From Butyrivibrio sp. (GTDB lineage: Bacteria; Bacillota; Clostridia; Lachnospirales; Lachnospiraceae), in the NCBI GenBank assembly GCA_022486625.1, contig JAKVKH010000007.1, forward strand, positions 44,102 to 108,101: DNA of 64,000 nt. Direction: 5' to 3'. The notes under the pieces are model-generated. The model was not told the DNA's origin and ran no database searches. It saw nothing but the letters and a program-made list of their open reading frames with translations. Positions 60,811 through 64,000 of the stretch are shown here, in pieces; positions within the stretch are counted from its first letter, which is position 1; each line of letters starts with the position of its first letter. Both the position numbers and the translations under genes were made by a program.

Positions 60811-61851
60811 ATGGGAATCAAAAGAGAATTTTTGGGAGAAACAGCAGAAGGAGCACCGGTATACGGCTATCATCTGACCAATACGGCCGGCATGGAAGTC
60901 TGTGTCATGAATTATGGTGCAGTGATCAGAAATATTATTGTTCCGGACAAAAACGGTGTAAAGCGTGATGTTGCGCTTGGTTTTGATACACTGGAGGAAT
61001 ATTTTATCAACAGAGGTTCAGTGGGCGCTACGGTTGGCCCTGTGGCTAACAGAACAGCAGGTGCGAAGTATACAATTGACGGAATCACCTATCATATGAT
61101 TGCCAATGAAGGCGCCAATAATCTTCATACGGATCCGGATCACTGCTTCTATAAGCGGATCTGGGAGACAGAAGAGACAGATCATGATGTGACTTTTTTA
61201 CTTGATGCACCGGATGGGGATCTTGGATTCCCGGGGAACAGACATGTTTCTCTGACTTTTTCTCTTTCTGAGGAAAATGAGCTTCGTCTTCATTATCATG
61301 TGACAAGCGATGCAAAGACATATCTGAATCTGACCAATCATGCATACTTCAATCTTGGCGGGCATGATTCAGGTAAGGTTCTTCAGCATGTCATGCAGCT
61401 GAATGCCTCACACTATACGCCGGTAGTCAAAGGTGCTATTCCGACAGGTGAAATCGCATCTGTCAACGGTACACCGCTTGATTTTTCAAATCCAAAGACA
61501 ATCGGGCAGGATATTGATGCAGATTTTGAACAGCTTAAGCTGGTCGGCGGTTATGACCAAAACTTCTGTATTGATGGTGCGGACGGGACACTGCGTGGTT
61601 TTGCCAATGTGACGAATCCGACAACCGGAATTACCATGCACTGCGCAACCACACTTCCGGGATTCCAGTTTTATTCTGCAAACGGATTTCACAGTGATCA
61701 TGGTAAGGATGGTGTTGTTTATGATGAACGGGATGGCTTCTGCCTTGAAACACAGTTCTATCCGAATTCTGTAAATGAGCCTGCTTTTCCGGATGTGATT
61801 TTCGGACCGGACAGAGCTTATGATTCCGTTACTGTTTATCAGTTTACCTGA
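60811..61851 (+). CDS. galM: Galactose mutarotase (aldose 1-epimerase)
   Basis: 346 residues, beta-sandwich fold. It interconverts alpha and beta anomers of galactose or related hexoses. The catalytic histidines are in the T-N-H-A-Y-F-N-L segment and the earlier N-N-L-H-T stretch; the general base glutamate is in L-E-T-Q-F-Y-P-N-S. AGAGGAG precedes the ATG. It follows recR by 18 bases, so it may be co-transcribed, but no other galactose gene is present. Confidence 0.93.
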   Translation: MGIKREFLGETAEGAPVYGYHLTNTAGMEVCVMNYGAVIRNIIVPDKNGVKRDVALGFDTLEEYFINRGSVGATVGPVANRTAGAKYTIDGITYHMIANEGANNLHTDPDHCFYKRIWETEETDHDVTFLLDAPDGDLGFPGNRHVSLTFSLSEENELRLHYHVTSDAKTYLNLTNHAYFNLGGHDSGKVLQHVMQLNASHYTPVVKGAIPTGEIASVNGTPLDFSNPKTIGQDIDADFEQLKLVGGYDQNFCIDGADGTLRGFANVTNPTTGITMHCATTLPGFQFYSANGFHSDHGKDGVVYDERDGFCLETQFYPNSVNEPAFPDVIFGPDRAYDSVTVYQFT

Positions 61852-61874
61852 GTATACGAAAGAGATAGTCACAG

Positions 61875-63101
61875 ATGGCAGAAGTAAGAGATTTCAGCTC
61901 TTATGCGAAAAATAAATTTCATAATAAAAAAGGCAGCGAAACGCAGAAAGAGGAACCTTCTTATAAGGAAAAGATAAGGAGCCACAGACTGATTGTTTTT
62001 TATCGTGCTCTTCTTTCTGCTGCACTGGTCTGTGCGGTGCTTGTTGTGATATATATTCAGTGGCGTGACAAAACTTATTCGGAAGCAAAAGTCCTGAAAA
62101 CGGTGAAAGAAACCGGACTGGAAAATGCGTCAGTAGTTCCGCTTGGCAACAATATTCTGCAATACAGTAAGGATGGCATGAGCTGCATGAGTTCCGGCGG
62201 TGCAGTGAAGTGGAACCAGACATTTGAAATGCAGTCACCGATGGTTCACACCTGTGAAGATGCTGTTGCAGTAGGAGATTATAACGGACATCTGATTTAT
62301 GTTGCAGATTCGCAGGGACCGCTTGGCGAAATAGATACTAATCTTCCAATCAGAAATTTCTGCGTAGCGTCACAGGGGGTTGTTGCTGCGGTACTTGATG
62401 ATACAAATGTAACATGGATTAATCTGTATGACACATCAGGCAATACGCTTGCAAATATCAAAACAACCATGAAAGACAGCGGGTATCCCATCAAGGTGAG
62501 CCTTTCACCGAATGGACAGCTTCTTTGCGTTTCTTTTCTGTACGCAAAGGACGGTACCATGAAGGACAGCATTGCATTTTATAATTTTGGATCTGTCGGG
62601 CAGAATGAGACGGATAATTATGCCAGCGGGTATGATTATGACGGTGTTGTTGCACCTGTTGTCCAGTTTATGGATGGCAGGACATCATATGCAGTCTCGG
62701 ATGATCGGATTATGTTCTACTCAGGAGATCAGGTTCCGGAAAGCCAGGCAGAAAATCTGTTTCAGGATGCACAGGTGAAGTCCGTATTCGGAAATGACAA
62801 ATATGTAGGAATTGTATTTGCCAATAATACGGCAGATGGGACATATCGCCTTCAGGTGTATAACACATCAGGGAAACTGGTTCTTACCAAATATTTTAAT
62901 CTGGAGTATACGGATATTCTGTTCAGTGGAAATCAGTTTGTCATATATAATGAATCACAGTGGCAACTGTGCGCAATGGATGGGACAGATAAATATCAGG
63001 GGAATTTCGGAGACAGCCTGAAATCAATTATTCCGACATCATCGAGAAATCGTTTTACACTGGTGACCCAGAGTGCAATTGAAGAAGTCGAGCTTCGATA
63101 G
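61875..63101 (+). CDS. DUF5711-like membrane-anchored beta-propeller protein
   Basis: 408 residues: a basic cytoplasmic N-terminus (1-38), one transmembrane helix (about 40-60) and an extracellular domain of repeated four-stranded blades resembling PQQ/WD-type propellers. Blade-like elements are G-A-V-K-W-N-Q-T-F, N-G-H-L-I-Y-V-A-D, Y-D-T-S-G-N-T-L and Y-N-T-S-G-K-L-V. I recall such proteins as DUF5711 in Lachnospiraceae, next to cvpA as here (16-base gap). The ribosome binding site is weak. Function unknown; an envelope role is likely. Confidence 0.75.
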   Translation: MAEVRDFSSYAKNKFHNKKGSETQKEEPSYKEKIRSHRLIVFYRALLSAALVCAVLVVIYIQWRDKTYSEAKVLKTVKETGLENASVVPLGNNILQYSKDGMSCMSSGGAVKWNQTFEMQSPMVHTCEDAVAVGDYNGHLIYVADSQGPLGEIDTNLPIRNFCVASQGVVAAVLDDTNVTWINLYDTSGNTLANIKTTMKDSGYPIKVSLSPNGQLLCVSFLYAKDGTMKDSIAFYNFGSVGQNETDNYASGYDYDGVVAPVVQFMDGRTSYAVSDDRIMFYSGDQVPESQAENLFQDAQVKSVFGNDKYVGIVFANNTADGTYRLQVYNTSGKLVLTKYFNLEYTDILFSGNQFVIYNESQWQLCAMDGTDKYQGNFGDSLKSIIPTSSRNRFTLVTQSAIEEVELR

Positions 63102-63117
63102 CTGACAGGAAAGAAAT

Positions 63118-63570
63118 ATGTCTGATACTATCATATATGGAATTACAACAGAAGAATTTGTAATCACAGTGTCTGCATTGATGTTGATCCTGTGGAGAAT
63201 ATCGTATGGATACAGAAAAGGCCTGATTGCGGAAGCATTGGGCCTTATTTCTGTGGCAGCGGCTTTTGCTGTTGCCTACTATGCCTTTGGTGTAGTACAG
63301 AATCTGAAAACCTTTCACCCTGGAGAAATTCCTGCAAAAGTTATTTCTATTATTATAGCCTTTATTGTTTATCGGGTACTGCATTCACTTGCAGAATCAA
63401 TAAGGCATCTGCACGAAGTGCCTGTGATCGGCTATACTGACAGTATTCTTGGTTGCCTGGTCGGTCTGGCAGAGGCGTGTCTGCTCATCTGGCTGTTTCA
63501 GTTTGTTACCGGAATGGATGTACGTGAAACCGCATTAAATGTCATGAATAAATTGATTACAAATATCTGA
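63118..63570 (+). CDS. CvpA-family membrane protein
   Basis: 150 residues with four membrane helices (about 12-28, 36-58, 72-90 and 108-130), as in the CvpA/colicin V production family. R-x-G-Y-R-K-G-L-I at about 28-36 is typical of the first loop. AGGAAAG precedes the ATG. Follows the DUF5711-like gene by 16 bases, so the two are likely one transcript. The exact role of the family is unsettled. Confidence 0.88.
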   Translation: MSDTIIYGITTEEFVITVSALMLILWRISYGYRKGLIAEALGLISVAAAFAVAYYAFGVVQNLKTFHPGEIPAKVISIIIAFIVYRVLHSLAESIRHLHEVPVIGYTDSILGCLVGLAEACLLIWLFQFVTGMDVRETALNVMNKLITNI

Positions 63571-63788
63571 CAATTCAGACAATTATACGGGATAAGTCAT
63601 AAAAAATAGAATTCTTGCAGCCTTTTTCAACATCTAGTTGATGAAAAAAGTGTATGTCACAAGATATAGCAGAAGACAAGAAAACCAGTATTTTCGCACA
63701 TTTACAAAAAAACAAAGACGTATAGCAGTCCATTTTTTTACTATATGTGATTAATTCAAAAAAATTGTGTGAAAAACGAATATAATTG

Positions 63789-63817
63789 TTGCATTCATGA
63801 AAAAAAGGTGCTATAGT
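63789..63817 (+). promoter_or_regulatory. Upstream rRNA-operon promoter (P1)
   Basis: TTGCAT (63789-63794), 17-base spacer, TATAGT (63812-63817). The stretch 63571-63788 before it is A/T-rich, holds a weak inverted repeat at about 63630-63653 and no gene; the A/T tract may act as an UP element. Confidence 0.6.
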
Positions 63818-63882
63818 ATGACTTACCCGCTGCGGAGAACACAATTCTTCAAAAGCCGGGCAAAAATAAAGTGAAAAAGTTC

Positions 63883-63911
63883 TTGACAGAGCGAACCGCA
63901 AGTGATAAAGT
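63883..63911 (+). promoter_or_regulatory. Downstream rRNA-operon promoter (P2)
   Basis: Perfect TTGACA (63883-63888), 17-base spacer, TAAAGT (63906-63911), preceded by A-rich sequence. Tandem arrangement with the promoter 94 bases upstream is typical of rRNA operons. Confidence 0.8.
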
Positions 63912-64000
63912 AAAGAACGTTGCGGCTGAGCAATCGCCAAGACACTGAGGACCTGGAAACACAGGGAATCAGAGCAATGCACCTTGAAAAATAAACAGTA
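63912..64000 (+). other. rRNA operon leader with boxA-like element
   Basis: Leader RNA that runs off the window edge. TGCACCTTGAAAAATAAACA (63978-63997) resembles the boxA-containing element (TGTTCTTTGAAAACT type) that precedes 16S genes in Bacillota. The 16S gene itself is not in the window. Confidence 0.75.

Noticed and set aside
63630..63653. Terminator after cvpA
   Set aside because: The inverted repeat is short and bulged and no T-run follows on the plus strand.

Overview
The window looks like a chromosomal segment of a gut-type Clostridia bacterium, most likely Lachnospiraceae. This rests on strong AGGAGG-type ribosome binding sites, a YesM/YesN-type sensor pair, plant-glycan hydrolases, an adjoining pair of family-restricted unknown proteins that I recall as DUF6179 and DUF6323, and an rRNA leader of the type seen in that family. 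It reads as core and metabolic chromosome. I see no prophage, plasmid, insertion sequence or CRISPR array.

Left third (1-24.5 kb). A partial GNAT acetyltransferase is followed by methylglyoxal synthase, a MarR repressor with an MFS drug exporter, an IMP dehydrogenase of unusual type, TetR with lactaldehyde reductase (fucO), a GH20 hydrolase, a second MarR with a MATE exporter under two perfect operators, and an ABC exporter. Next come a GH2 beta-mannosidase with a divergent AraC regulator, a 3-hydroxyacyl-CoA dehydrogenase, a VOC protein, and a four-gene cluster holding the DUF pair, a likely haem-binding membrane protein and a CxxC thioredoxin-like protein. A ThuA plus sugar-isomerase pair faces a LysR gene. 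Two arrays of an 84-bp hairpin repeat (7.8 and 21.5 kb), four copies each, belong to one repeat family.

Middle (24.6-43.7 kb). Three c-di-GMP proteins (GGDEF, HD-GYP and a degenerate-GGDEF plus EAL protein) are scattered among a malolactic-type malic enzyme, a secreted protein built of four repeats, an SGNH hydrolase with a RpiB-like protein lacking the usual catalytic cysteine, a zinc-ribbon protein, a repeated TM-helix channel-like protein, TetR with MATE, rarA, a DUF4422 glycosyltransferase, a YdcZ transporter with a YeiL-like regulator, OhrR and pyridoxamine kinase. Convergent neighbours often overlap at their 3' ends.

Right third (43.9-64 kb). A glycan locus of eight genes runs in one direction: GH115 alpha-glucuronidase, a membrane-anchored solute-binding-like protein, a sensor kinase, a response regulator, and a four-gene CUT2 sugar importer with two different permeases. 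It suggests sensing and import of products of glucuronoxylan breakdown. A small stand-alone eCIS-core (DUF4157) metallopeptidase-like protein follows, then tRNA-Ser(CGA), a phosphofructokinase with mixed active-site residues, the dnaX-ybaB-recR replication/repair cluster, galactose mutarotase, a DUF5711 protein and CvpA. The right edge holds tandem promoters and the leader of an rRNA operon whose 16S gene starts beyond the window.
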